Source: Pseudobdellovibrionaceae bacterium (lineage in GTDB: Bacteria; Bdellovibrionota; UBA1018; UBA6935). From it: a DNA stretch of 54,252 bases. The notes below the pieces were generated by a model, which had not been told where the DNA came from, did no database searches, and saw nothing but the letters and a program-made list of their open reading frames with translations. The translations under genes were made by a program, and so were the position numbers. The DNA lies in the NCBI GenBank assembly GCA_002722705.1, contig PBMP01000108.1, positions 1 through 54,252 on the forward strand, in the 5' to 3' direction. This document shows positions 17,796-26,569 of the stretch, one piece after another (position 1 is the first letter of the stretch; each line of letters opens with the position of its first letter).

Positions 17796-18938
17796 ATGAA
17801 CCAGGTCAGCAACACGATCAAACATCTCTATCAAAAACTGATTGAACCGCTAGCCTTTACAGAAAAGAAATACCATCGACACATCCTCGCACTATTTGTA
17901 GCCCTCATTGTATTGAAAAACTTTTTTTCTCCCACGCCTCTGGAGGAAGCAACGGACAACCAAAATGCTCCCATTGACCCCGATCTCATTGTTAAAGAAA
18001 TCCACGGAAAAAAAGAACATTTAGCCCCAGGTATTCCAAAAGCCCGGATACCTGAGTATGCAATTGAAGGCTTCGACTTCACTTCAACTCAAGGAAAAGT
18101 AAAAGAGTGGAAACTGGAAGCACAGAAAGCTTACCTTTATAACAAAGAACAAATTGTTCACGGAAAAACAACCAAAGCATATCTCTTTGGAAGCAACCAA
18201 CCCCCTACGATTGTCACCGGACAAGAGTCGAAATACTTTATGGGCCAAAGAGACCTCGAGGTTTTTGGAAACGTCAAAACTGTTTTTCCTGATGGATTTA
18301 CACTTTACAGTGAATACTTACACTACTACGCGAACAAAAGAGTGATTATCATTCCTACAGACTACCGAGTCCATGGGGATGGATTAGTTGATGATGAGAA
18401 AAAAATTCAGTTTAAAAGCTCAGGAATTATTTTTGAATTTGAAAACAACGAAATCGAACTCCCCAAAGATGTCTACTTTTTAATGGAACGAGTTGGGCCT
18501 AAAACGTCTTATACACAAGGGGTCTCTGATCGAACAGAAATACGCTCAGAGCACTGCTTAATCGATCGAACACTTAGAATTGCTCATTTTGACGTTAAGA
18601 ATAAAAAAAATGACGTCACAGTAGACCAACCTGAAATGCATGTGATCGCAAAACGAGTTGATCTCAATTATTCGGGATTTAAAAATACAGTGAATTATAT
18701 GGTTGCTCATGATGACGTTGAAATTATTGAAACGAGTGAAGGAACCGAAAGAAGAGCGACTTGCGGAATGGCAGAATTTGATACCCAAAGAAACCTCATC
18801 TTTTTAAAAAAATATCCACAAGTTTACCAACAAAACGATACAGTCACTGGGGACCTGATGATCATCCACAGAGACAAAGACCTCGTTGAAGTAAAAAGAA
18901 GTAACGCATTTAGCGAAGGAAAAACTCATACAAATTGA
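17796..18938 (+). CDS. LptC/LptA-like fusion protein of LPS export
   Basis: A 380-residue protein with one N-terminal membrane segment (about 28-46), then two stretches of repeated beta-jellyroll (OstA-like) sequence. The part at about 75-260 reads like LptC ([47 protein letters not shown]). The part at about 285-370 reads like LptA ([37 protein letters not shown]). In E. coli these are separate proteins that carry LPS across the periplasm; here one tethered chain may do both. The next gene is lptB, with the 3' end about 12 bases before its ATG. No separate lptA is in the window. Confidence 0.75.
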   Translation: MNQVSNTIKHLYQKLIEPLAFTEKKYHRHILALFVALIVLKNFFSPTPLEEATDNQNAPIDPDLIVKEIHGKKEHLAPGIPKARIPEYAIEGFDFTSTQGKVKEWKLEAQKAYLYNKEQIVHGKTTKAYLFGSNQPPTIVTGQESKYFMGQRDLEVFGNVKTVFPDGFTLYSEYLHYYANKRVIIIPTDYRVHGDGLVDDEKKIQFKSSGIIFEFENNEIELPKDVYFLMERVGPKTSYTQGVSDRTEIRSEHCLIDRTLRIAHFDVKNKKNDVTVDQPEMHVIAKRVDLNYSGFKNTVNYMVAHDDVEIIETSEGTERRATCGMAEFDTQRNLIFLKKYPQVYQQNDTVTGDLMIIHRDKDLVEVKRSNAFSEGKTHTN

Positions 18939-18949
18939 GGAAAAACATC

Positions 18950-19681
18950 ATGAATGAAACAACAATACTGTCGGCTAAACATTTAAAAAAATCTTATAAA
19001 GGGCGCCTCGTTGTCAAAGACGTGAGTTTTGAAGTCAAAGCAGGACAAGTTGTTGGACTCCTTGGTCCAAATGGAGCAGGAAAAACAACGTCATTTTATA
19101 TGGTTGTAGGCTTAGTCGCTGCAGATCAAGGATCTGTTCAGCTTTCAAATGAAGAAATATCCAAACTTCCAATGCATGAAAGAGCACGAAAAGGAATCGC
19201 CTATCTTCCTCAAGAAGCTTCTGTTTTTCGGAAAATGACCGTTGAGGAAAATATTGACGCAGTACTAGAAACCCTTGGACTTGGGGAAAAAGAAAGAAAA
19301 AATAAACTTCAAAAGCTTTTGGACGAATTCAAGCTCAACCATGTCAGAAAACAAAAAGCATTCACCCTTTCAGGAGGGGAAAGACGAAGAGTGGAGGTTG
19401 CCCGCTCGCTCGCTTTAGACCCCCAGTTTCTCCTTCTCGATGAGCCCTTTGCAGGAATTGACCCCATTGCAGTGAGTGATATTCAAAAAATGATCGAGGT
19501 TCTCAAGAAGCGTGGGATAGGAATTTTGATTACCGACCATAACGTACGGGAAACATTAGAAATTTGCGACTTTGGATATTTGCTAAGTGATGGTACAATT
19601 TTAGAGACGGGTACTCCTGAGGAAATTGCGAATAGCCCAAAAGCTCGCGAGAAGTACTTAGGGGAAAAATTCCAACTCTAG
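18950..19681 (+). CDS. lptB: LPS export ABC transporter ATPase LptB
   Basis: The cytoplasmic ATPase that drives LPS extraction from the inner membrane through LptFG. It has Walker [10 protein letters not shown], the Q-loop region [19 protein letters not shown] typical of LptB, the signature [16 protein letters not shown], Walker [14 protein letters not shown] and the H-loop [12 protein letters not shown]. The ATG at 18950 is chosen because AGGA lies eight bases upstream; a TTG at 18935 inside the previous gene is unlikely. About 243 residues, normal for LptB. Its position between the LptC/LptA fusion and rpoN matches the common lptA-lptB-rpoN-hpf order. Confidence 0.97.
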   Translation: MNETTILSAKHLKKSYKGRLVVKDVSFEVKAGQVVGLLGPNGAGKTTSFYMVVGLVAADQGSVQLSNEEISKLPMHERARKGIAYLPQEASVFRKMTVEENIDAVLETLGLGEKERKNKLQKLLDEFKLNHVRKQKAFTLSGGERRRVEVARSLALDPQFLLLDEPFAGIDPIAVSDIQKMIEVLKKRGIGILITDHNVRETLEICDFGYLLSDGTILETGTPEEIANSPKAREKYLGEKFQL

Positions 19682-19751
19682 GCAAAAAAGTGGAATCCGT
19701 CAAAAGGTTACGGGCGCGTAAACCGAAGATCTCTCATCGTTTAGGATAACC

Positions 19752-21257
19752 ATGGCACTCGAGCTCAAACAAGGACTCAAACTCAGCCAACAACTGGTCA
19801 TGACGCCTCAGTTGCAACAAGCCATTAAGCTTTTGCAACTCAATCGTATGGAATTGGCGGAAGTCATTAACCAGGAACTCGTTGAAAACCCCATTTTAGA
19901 AGAAAACTTGGAAGCTCCAGAACATGGAAACCAAGACACTGAAACAATGGGAGCAGACGGGAATATCGACCCTGAAAAGCAACAGCGACAAGATGAAGAG
20001 GCGTTTGCAAAAGATCAAAATGACGATCAAAAGCTTCTTCAAGGAAAAGACGACTTTGATTGGGACGCCTACATTGAAAGCTTTAATACGACTTCAAGCA
20101 GCGCACCTTCAATGAAAGAAGTGAATGAAGACCTCCCTAGCTTTGAATCAGTCCTCACGCGATCAAGCACACTAGAAGACCATGTTCGATGGCAAATCTC
20201 AATGGCCACAATGGCTGATGACGAAATGAAATTTGCAAACCTGGTTGCAGGAAACTTAAATGAGGATGGATACCTCATAGCGGAAGTCTCTGACCTCGCT
20301 CATGAAGTAGGACTGGATGTTGAAGATGCCGAGGAAGTTTTAAACTTAATTAAAAACTTTGATCCTATTGGAGTCGGATCTCGCAACTTAAAAGAATGTC
20401 TTCAAATTCAATCTGAGTTCATGAATCCAAGGCAACCTTTAGTTGAAGAAATTATCGCCAATCACTTGGGAGACTTGGAGAAAAAAAACTACAACGCCAT
20501 TGCAAAAGCACTCAGTATTTCTTTAGATCAAGTCATTGAATCCACAAAACTGATCATGGAGCTTGAACCCAAACCAGGAAGATCTTTTCACAGTGGTGAA
20601 GGAAATCATTACATCACTCCCGACATTTATGTTTATAAAGTCGGAGACGAATTTGTTATTTCACTTAATGAAGATGGCCTTCCTAAATTAAAAATCTCCC
20701 CTTATTACAAAGATATTTTATCAAAAGCCAAAACAGACGCTCATTCTGAAAGTGGAAAAGACACAAAAGATTACGTTCAAGACAAACTTCGCTCTGCTCT
20801 GTGGCTAATTCGATCTATCCACAACCGTCAAAAAACAATATACAAAGTTACCGAAGCAATTGTTGAAAGACAGCAAGACTTTTTTATCAAAGGCGTCCAA
20901 TGCCTTAAACCAATGATTTTAAAAGACGTAGCAAATGACATCGGAATGCATGAATCTACCATTTCTCGAGTAACTACAAACAAGTATATGCACACTCCGG
21001 TAGGAGTTTTCGAATTAAAATATTTTTTCAACTCTTCTATTTCACGAACTGACGGTGCTGAATCAATGGCCAGTGAAGCCGTGAAAGAGAAGATTAAAAA
21101 ACTTGTTTCTCAAGAAAATCCTAAAAAACCTCTTTCAGATCAAAAAATTGTAGAACTTCTTAAGGAAGACAACATTAATATCGCTCGACGGACAGTCGCA
21201 AAATACCGAGACGTACTCGGAATTCTTCCTTCTGGAAAAAGAAAAAAATTATTCTAA
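19752..21257 (+). CDS. rpoN: RNA polymerase sigma-54 factor
   Basis: Sigma-54 directs transcription from -24/-12 promoters with enhancer-binding activators. Region I is glutamine-rich (LKLSQQLVMTPQLQQAIKLL, then VENPILEE). An acidic, variable region II follows (about 55-110). The core-binding region precedes the HTH (DVANDIGMHESTISRVTTNK), and the C-terminal RpoN box ARRTVAKYRDVLGILPS is intact. The 501-residue length is typical. The start has AGGATAACC before it. It sits between lptB and hpf as in many proteobacteria. No sigma-54 activator gene is in the window. Confidence 0.97.
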   Translation: MALELKQGLKLSQQLVMTPQLQQAIKLLQLNRMELAEVINQELVENPILEENLEAPEHGNQDTETMGADGNIDPEKQQRQDEEAFAKDQNDDQKLLQGKDDFDWDAYIESFNTTSSSAPSMKEVNEDLPSFESVLTRSSTLEDHVRWQISMATMADDEMKFANLVAGNLNEDGYLIAEVSDLAHEVGLDVEDAEEVLNLIKNFDPIGVGSRNLKECLQIQSEFMNPRQPLVEEIIANHLGDLEKKNYNAIAKALSISLDQVIESTKLIMELEPKPGRSFHSGEGNHYITPDIYVYKVGDEFVISLNEDGLPKLKISPYYKDILSKAKTDAHSESGKDTKDYVQDKLRSALWLIRSIHNRQKTIYKVTEAIVERQQDFFIKGVQCLKPMILKDVANDIGMHESTISRVTTNKYMHTPVGVFELKYFFNSSISRTDGAESMASEAVKEKIKKLVSQENPKKPLSDQKIVELLKEDNINIARRTVAKYRDVLGILPSGKRKKLF

Positions 21258-21296
21258 TTGTTTCACCCATAAACCTCATCAAACAAAGGAGTACGT

Positions 21297-21611
21297 ATGA
21301 TTGTTACGATGAACTTTAAAAACATGGACGGAAGAGACCTCTTTAAAGAATACGCATTCTACAAGACAAAGAGGCTAAAAAAATATTTTAACGGAAAAAT
21401 TCACGTCACATGGACGTTGAGTCTAGAAAAAAATGATCGAATTGCACATTGTCATATTGTTGGAAATCACATTGATTACTTTATGGAATCCAAAGGAGAG
21501 TCTTTCTTCGAAGCATTAGATTTGGGAATTGACCGAATCGAAAAACAAATTAAAAGAAAGAAAGAAAAAGTCAAAAACCGTCGGCCTCACCAACGCCAAA
21601 GAGCTGCGTAA
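21297..21611 (+). CDS. hpf: Ribosome hibernation promoting factor, short form
   Basis: A 104-residue protein of the HPF/YfiA family, which binds the 30S decoding region and silences ribosomes in starvation. It shows the beta-alpha-beta pattern with YKTKRLKKYFNGKIHVTW, SFFEALDLGIDRIEKQI and a very basic tail (RKKEKVKNRRPHQRQR). It is the short form without the C-terminal dimerisation domain of long HPF. AAAGGAGTACGT before the ATG is the best ribosome binding site in the region. It follows rpoN by 39 bases, the usual order. A perfect inverted repeat lies just downstream. Confidence 0.93.
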   Translation: MIVTMNFKNMDGRDLFKEYAFYKTKRLKKYFNGKIHVTWTLSLEKNDRIAHCHIVGNHIDYFMESKGESFFEALDLGIDRIEKQIKRKKEKVKNRRPHQRQRAA

Positions 21612-21623
21612 CCTTTTTAGGTT
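21610..21623 (+). terminator. Weak hairpin at the hpf 3' end
   Basis: AACCT (21610-21614), four T and AGGTT (21619-21623) form a 5-bp stem overlapping the hpf stop, followed by a few T. It is a weak terminator at best. Confidence 0.35.
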
Positions 21624-21631
21624 TTCCATGA

Positions 21632-21667
21632 TTGCAGATGGATGGCTTGATTGCGATCCATCTGCAA
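21632..21667. repeat. Perfect 12-bp inverted repeat downstream of hpf
   Basis: TTGCAGATGGAT (21632-21643) and ATCCATCTGCAA (21656-21667) are exact reverse complements with a 12-base spacer. Neither strand has a T-run after the stem, so it is not an obvious Rho-independent terminator. It lies 20 bases after the hpf stop in the 170-base gap before the TraB-like gene. It could be a 3'-UTR stabilising hairpin or a protein-binding palindrome. Confidence 0.8.
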
Positions 21668-21723
21668 CACAAAACCACACTCCGTAGATTCACAACAGTT
21701 TGATTTCTATAGTTTATTAATAA

Positions 21724-21752
21724 TTGATAAAAAAACATAAATATTGTAAAAG
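21724..21752 (+). promoter_or_regulatory. Candidate sigma-70 promoter of the TraB-like gene
   Basis: TTGATA (21724-21729) and TAAAAG (21747-21752) are 17 bases apart in very AT-rich DNA, 29 bases before the ATG at 21782. The spacing is ideal and the -10 is a partial match. Confidence 0.35.
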
Positions 21753-21781
21753 ATGAGAGTTTTAAGGATTAATAGAATTAC

Positions 21782-22792
21782 ATGAACGCTCTCAAACTTT
21801 CTCTTTTTTCTCTTCTGCTTGGAATACATGCATTTGCAAACGAGAATCTCTGCGAAGACACCTTTATTCAATCCTTACTCAACTCACGGCAGATACAAGT
21901 CTTAAATCAAATTGAAAAAAACAAAGATTATTCTATAAAAATCCTAACTGGAACCATCGATGGTACGTCTAAAACGATTGTACTCTTAGGAGAAAATCAT
22001 CATAAAAATCAATCCGAAAAATCGCTAGGTCACTCAGTCATTGAACAGTTTGATTTATACGGATATGAAGAATTTGATTCTAGTAAAACAATAGGAGGAA
22101 ATACTCTTGTTTATCTTCTTTTAGTTTTTGAAAAAATTGCATCTAAAACAGGACGAACTTATTCATCTACCGTAAGTGATATCCACGAAACGATTAAAAA
22201 ATCCGAAAAAAAACAACTTCCTAAAAAAGTGAATTTTTCTCCAAAAAAAGAAAAAATTTCAGGAATGCTCGCCGAAATGGAAGACTATGCTGAAAACTAC
22301 GAAGCCTCATTTAAAAGTAGTTCACCTACTGACAAAACATCCATTCACTTAGAAAAAGGACATTCTCCTGATTTTTTAGAGCACTTCTCATCAGTAGCAA
22401 TTCCACTTTACTTTATCTCTCTTGCTAGTATTTTGAGCTACACTACTTATCAAGCAACCTTAAATTCAATCAATCAAGACTCTGGAATTCCTGCACTCAC
22501 TCTCGTAGGATCAATTGGAATTGGTGTGAGCAGCGCGATAATTTTTCAAAAACTAAATCTATGGATTGAAAATAAATGGAAAGTTCAACCACTTAGACTC
22601 CTCACTTATCCTCTCTTTATTGGAATGGAAAAAAACAGAAATAAAACAATGGCAAAAAATATCATGGAGGCATTGAAAAAACACCCAACCACAGCCGTGA
22701 TGATTAATGTGATAGGAAAACATCATGTCTCTGGAGTGGGTAAAATTTTACAAAAAGAAAACGGATTTAAAGAAATCTCTCTTAAGAATTAA
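21782..22792 (+). CDS. TraB/TIKI-like (EreA/ChaN-TraB superfamily) membrane protein
   Basis: A 336-residue exported protein with a signal peptide (about 1-19). Motifs of the TraB/PrgY-TIKI-GumN fold are present: TIVLLGENHHKN (GExH type, 66-76), EKNRNKTMAKNIMEAL (the RxxxMA block) and VIGKHHVSGVGKIL near the C-terminus. These conserved His/Glu residues form the metal site in family enzymes such as the Tiki metalloproteases. Two membrane segments lie in the middle (about 205-225 and 235-260), which is unusual for GumN proteins. The gene is alone on + and converges on the beta-propeller gene with only eight bases between. Function is unknown. Confidence 0.6.
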   Translation: MNALKLSLFSLLLGIHAFANENLCEDTFIQSLLNSRQIQVLNQIEKNKDYSIKILTGTIDGTSKTIVLLGENHHKNQSEKSLGHSVIEQFDLYGYEEFDSSKTIGGNTLVYLLLVFEKIASKTGRTYSSTVSDIHETIKKSEKKQLPKKVNFSPKKEKISGMLAEMEDYAENYEASFKSSSPTDKTSIHLEKGHSPDFLEHFSSVAIPLYFISLASILSYTTYQATLNSINQDSGIPALTLVGSIGIGVSSAIIFQKLNLWIENKWKVQPLRLLTYPLFIGMEKNRNKTMAKNIMEALKKHPTTAVMINVIGKHHVSGVGKILQKENGFKEISLKN

Positions 22793-22800
22793 TTTTTTTC

Positions 22801-24054
22801 TTATCCTTCTTTAATAAAATACTTAAAAATTTTTCCGTGATCACCTGAAATATATAAAATGGTTTCATCATCTTGCTTTTGATGAGCATCAAATAAATAA
22901 TAACCTTGCATTGACTGAACAGGAAAAGTCCATTTCACCTTTCCATTAGAACGAAAAGAAAAAAGTTGAAACCTTCTCGCCTTTTCCCCTCTATTACTTA
23001 CACCTTCAAAGCCTAATACAATTGATTGATCAAGAACCTGAATTCGACTTGAATAGTGAGCTTGAGCAGTATCTTGATAACTCCAATCAAAAACCCAGCG
23101 TGGGTTTTCGTCAAAGTTCTTCATTTCATTTAAGTGAAATAAAGCAGCACTCAAAATTTCTTGTCCTCTTTTTGAATTTCCGTAAAAAAGAAGAGACTCA
23201 CTCGTTGAAGAAAAAACAATTTTAGAAATTGAAAATGGAACTCCTGCATCTTGTAATAATTCACCTGTTAAAGAAAAAACAGAAACTTTTTTACTTTGAT
23301 GAGAATCTAAATAAAGAACCGCTATTTTAGGTTCAGCCGAGTTCGACAAGGTAACACTCATCGGTTGTCCACCAAGACTTCTCGTCCAAAGTGATTTCAA
23401 CTCAGGAGAAAGAAGTTGTACTTTTCCACCATCTAACCCCATTAAAATCCAACGCTCATCTCTTGAAATATCAAAAGTTAAAACATCGGCACTCGTCGGA
23501 TATTCTAAGATCTTTTTTCCATCAAAACTCAATGCCACAAAAGCAGTTCGAGGACGAGAGTCGTCGTCATAATAACAAATCACCCTCTCATTTAATGTTT
23601 GAACATAAGGATAACACATCCCCGGGTACGTCCACTTCTCTTTTCCTTGTTGATCGTATGCAATCAGTTTATCTTCGTAAGTTGAAATCACATTGAGTTT
23701 TCCCTCAAAAGATAACCCAAGATCACGTACTCTTGCCTTTAAAGGAAAAGACCAAAGAACTTTTCCGTTAGAATTTAAAAGCTGAAGGTGAGGTTTAGAA
23801 ATATTTTCACCATTTCCCGGAAAGTCTGGAACAGTTGCAGCAAGCATTCTTTGTCCACTTGAAGATATTTTTAAATCTGTTAATCGACCAGGAAGATCTA
23901 TCTCAAACTGTTTTTCAAATTGACCAACAATCATAAAGTCAATTTCATGAATTTTTTTTGAAAAACTTCCTAAACTCAAAATAAAAAAAATAAAAAGAGA
24001 AACCTGAATGAGAAAAAATCTTTTCCACAAGTGATAGGATGCATGTTTTTTCAT
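22801..24054 (-). CDS. Membrane-anchored beta-propeller (PQQ/WD40-like) protein
   Basis: A 417-residue protein with one N-terminal membrane segment (about 12-32), then repeated beta-blade sequence. Recurrent units such as LLNSNGKVLWSFPL, AYDQQGKEKWTYP, LLSPELKSLWTRSL and SFRSNGKVKWTFPV repeat the (N/D)G-K-x-x-W pattern of PQQ-like or WD40-like propellers, giving perhaps six or seven blades. Such domains are scaffolds facing the periplasm here. It follows a small unknown gene by 43 bases on the same strand. I do not recognise a specific function. Confidence 0.65.
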   Translation of the reverse strand: MKKHASYHLWKRFFLIQVSLFIFFILSLGSFSKKIHEIDFMIVGQFEKQFEIDLPGRLTDLKISSSGQRMLAATVPDFPGNGENISKPHLQLLNSNGKVLWSFPLKARVRDLGLSFEGKLNVISTYEDKLIAYDQQGKEKWTYPGMCYPYVQTLNERVICYYDDDSRPRTAFVALSFDGKKILEYPTSADVLTFDISRDERWILMGLDGGKVQLLSPELKSLWTRSLGGQPMSVTLSNSAEPKIAVLYLDSHQSKKVSVFSLTGELLQDAGVPFSISKIVFSSTSESLLFYGNSKRGQEILSAALFHLNEMKNFDENPRWVFDWSYQDTAQAHYSSRIQVLDQSIVLGFEGVSNRGEKARRFQLFSFRSNGKVKWTFPVQSMQGYYLFDAHQKQDDETILYISGDHGKIFKYFIKEG

Positions 24055-24097
24055 GACTTTCCATTATGGATGCACAAATGAAAATAAGAAAGAAAGT

Positions 24098-24451
24098 TTA
24101 ACGAGATTTTCTGATTGTTTTTGAGTAATTCTGATTGGCCTTTTTCTTCTCATCAGAATCAACTGTATTCTGATAGTCTTCAAGGCCCATAAATCCATAG
24201 ATTTTTTTTGCTAACATCGTATTCACCTGAGCAAACAGCTCTTCAGTGATATGAGTTTCAATTTCAATCGGGATGGAAATTTTTTGACGTCGAATAAATG
24301 ACAGATACTCTTTGATGACATTTAAAATAAAGGTTTCACGATCTATGTTAGAATCTTGAAAGTTAAAGAGATGATGTTCAAAAATGACATAAAGAGGATC
24401 CTGAGTCGGTTCAATCGGCTTTAACCATGAAGTCATTTTTTTTAAAGTCAT
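24098..24451 (-). CDS. Small protein of unknown function
   Basis: A 117-residue soluble protein, mixed charged and helical, with no motif I recognise. The middle segment (FILNVIKEYLSFIRRQKISI) is amphipathic and the tail is Lys-rich. Its ATG lies one base from the TTG start assigned to the divergent DHH gene, so one of the two starts may be wrong; an internal ATG at 24436 is an alternative. It is probably the first gene of a two-gene unit with the beta-propeller protein. Confidence 0.45.
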   Translation of the reverse strand: MTLKKMTSWLKPIEPTQDPLYVIFEHHLFNFQDSNIDRETFILNVIKEYLSFIRRQKISIPIEIETHITEELFAQVNTMLAKKIYGFMGLEDYQNTVDSDEKKKANQNYSKTIRKSR

Positions 24452-24452
24452 C

Positions 24453-25559
24453 TTGAACTTTTTCGGAACGGGAAAAAAAACCTTGAGCGCTAAAAAGAAA
24501 ATTCAAAAAAGAAATAAAAAAAATGATCATTTTCAGGAATTTAAAAAATTACTCTCCGAGTCAAAAAGAATCCTGATTTCAACCCATGCACTTCCCGATG
24601 GAGATGGACTCGGTGCAGAATATGCTCTTTTTCATTATTTAAAGAAAATTAAAAAGTCCTGCCGCGTTTACAATCCAGACCCTTGCCCTCCACGTTATCA
24701 GTTTATGGATCCAAAAAAGGCAGTCCTCCTTGGACCACGAGAAGTTCAACTTTGGGACAGCTGGGACCTTTGGGTCATTCTTGACACCAACGATCCCCGG
24801 AGACTTAAAAATTTATGGGGTGAATTATCTCTTCGATCAAAAAAAATTGTCTTTTTAGATCATCACCCTATTCTCTCTTCTCTGGAAGAATCCGTCCACT
24901 ATCCTCCTCATGCGCTCATTGTCTCAGAAACAGAATCAAGCAGTATTGGAGAACTTCTCTACCGAGCCTTTTCTGATTTAAACCTCACATCTATTAATAA
25001 AGAAATCGCGCTTGGACTTTATGTCTCTGTTATGACCGACACAAACAGTTTTCGTTACTCAAGAACCACTCCTCTTTCTCACCGAATCGCAGGAGAAATG
25101 ATCGAGCATGGGGTCAATGCAGAAGAAGTTTATCAACAAATTTACTCGTCAAAAGAAGTCAACCACTTAAGACTTCTAGGTCATATGCTTTCCAACGTTA
25201 AAGTTTCAAAGGGAGGAAAACTCGCCTGGATTGAAGTTAATTTGGAAACAAGAAAACAACATCGCGCAACCGCGGATGACACACAGTCTTTTCTCAATCT
25301 CCTTCTTCTTCTGAAAGACGCAGAAGTCGTTTGCCTTTTTAGAGAAGAGGAGAATCAACAGATTCGTGTATCGCTGAAATCTAAGGGGAAAGTCATCATT
25401 AATCGAATCGCTGAAGAGCTGGGTGGAGGAGGGCATGACTATGCTGCTGGTTTCGCAGTCAGTGCGACTCTAAAAAAAACGGTTCAGTCAGTCACTACTC
25501 GACTCCTAGAAACCATTGAATATTTTGAAAAATTTGGAAAACTACCTCCTCGAGGATAA
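24453..25559 (+). CDS. DHH-family phosphoesterase (NrnA-like oligoribonuclease/pAp phosphatase)
   Basis: A 368-residue DHH/DHHA1 phosphoesterase. NrnA members degrade nano-RNA or linear dinucleotides and dephosphorylate pAp. Metal-binding motifs are ISTHALPDGDGLGAEYAL (compare HxxxDGD), VILDTNDPRRL, FLDHHP (the DHH motif itself) and MTDTNSFRYS. The C-terminal DHHA1 domain has LGGGGHDYAAGF. The start is TTG at 24453 by frame only, with no ribosome binding site. Family alignment suggests the true N-terminus may be ~20-25 residues further in, but no ATG is available there. A following diguanylate cyclase gene elsewhere in the window makes a pGpG role thinkable, not shown. Confidence 0.85.
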   Translation: MNFFGTGKKTLSAKKKIQKRNKKNDHFQEFKKLLSESKRILISTHALPDGDGLGAEYALFHYLKKIKKSCRVYNPDPCPPRYQFMDPKKAVLLGPREVQLWDSWDLWVILDTNDPRRLKNLWGELSLRSKKIVFLDHHPILSSLEESVHYPPHALIVSETESSSIGELLYRAFSDLNLTSINKEIALGLYVSVMTDTNSFRYSRTTPLSHRIAGEMIEHGVNAEEVYQQIYSSKEVNHLRLLGHMLSNVKVSKGGKLAWIEVNLETRKQHRATADDTQSFLNLLLLLKDAEVVCLFREEENQQIRVSLKSKGKVIINRIAEELGGGGHDYAAGFAVSATLKKTVQSVTTRLLETIEYFEKFGKLPPRG

Positions 25560-25636
25560 TTTTTTTTTGCAGATTCCCCTCTTGAAATTTGGTCGAGATT
25601 TTAGAATGATGGAGCTTTCTACAAGGAGGCTCTGTA

Positions 25637-26569
25637 ATGATCGAAGTCCAAAACCTTACCAAAATGTATGGTCCACATACTGCTATTCAAAATCTAAACT
25701 TCAATGTCGAAGCAGGTGAAGTCGTTGGATTTTTAGGACCCAATGGAGCAGGAAAAAGTACAACGATGAAAATCATCACTGGCTTTATCCCTTCTTCTTC
25801 AGGAACCGTAAGAGTTGCTGGGCACGATATTTTTAAAAACCCAATCGAAGTCAAAAGAAACTTAGGTTATCTTCCTGAAACACCACCTGTTTATATGGAA
25901 ATGAAAGTTCAAGATTACATTAAATTTTCTGCACAAATTCATGAACTTCCCCATTCAAAAATAAAAAATTCCGTTGATTTGGCCCTAGAAAAGACAGGAC
26001 TCACTCACGTAAAAAATAGAGTCTGTGGAAATTTATCAAAAGGATATCGACAACGAGTAGGGCTTGCCGCAGCACTTGTCCATGATCCAAAAGTATTGAT
26101 ATTAGATGAACCCACCGTAGGACTAGATCCAAAACAGATCATTGATATTCGAAGCTTGATTAAAGGACTTGCAGGAGAACACACCGTCATTTTAAGTTCA
26201 CACATTCTTCCTGAAATTACAGCGACCTGCCAACGAGTTATTATCATTAATCAAGGACAAATCGTTGCTCAAGATAGTCTCGAACGACTGGATACTCGCT
26301 TAAAACAGGGCACCACCTACCTTCTTACCGTAAGAAATCTTTCCGGGTACGAATCGCTTTCATCCATCCCCGGAGTTTCATCTGTTCAAGTTGAAGGAGA
26401 AACCATCCAAATTCACACAGAACCAAAAGCGGGAGATATTCGTGATCAAATTGCAGAACACGCAGTCAAAGCTGGACTTGGACTTCTTGAGTTTAGTTCA
26501 GAAAAACTAAGCTTAGAAGATATCTTCTTACAATTGACGACTAAAGAACCTACAGGAGATGCCTCATGA
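25637..26569 (+). CDS. ABC transporter ATP-binding protein (GldA/NatA-like)
   Basis: The ATPase of an ABC-2 type exporter. Walker A is GPNGAGKST (about 34-42), the signature is LSKGYRQRVGLA, Walker B is VLILDEPTVGLDP, and the H-loop is ILSSHILPEI. The 310 residues include a C-terminal extension ending in LSLEDIFLQLT, typical of this subgroup. AAGGAGG seven bases before the ATG is an excellent ribosome binding site. It overlaps the permease by ATGA. With the next three genes it forms the GldA-GldF-GldG-DUF4340 set found in many gliding and non-gliding bacteria, so the gene set alone does not prove motility. Confidence 0.93.
   Translation: MIEVQNLTKMYGPHTAIQNLNFNVEAGEVVGFLGPNGAGKSTTMKIITGFIPSSSGTVRVAGHDIFKNPIEVKRNLGYLPETPPVYMEMKVQDYIKFSAQIHELPHSKIKNSVDLALEKTGLTHVKNRVCGNLSKGYRQRVGLAAALVHDPKVLILDEPTVGLDPKQIIDIRSLIKGLAGEHTVILSSHILPEITATCQRVIIINQGQIVAQDSLERLDTRLKQGTTYLLTVRNLSGYESLSSIPGVSSVQVEGETIQIHTEPKAGDIRDQIAEHAVKAGLGLLEFSSEKLSLEDIFLQLTTKEPTGDAS

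Noticed and set aside
21632..21667. Calling the hpf-downstream palindrome a Rho-independent terminator
   Set aside because: No T-run follows the stem on either strand.
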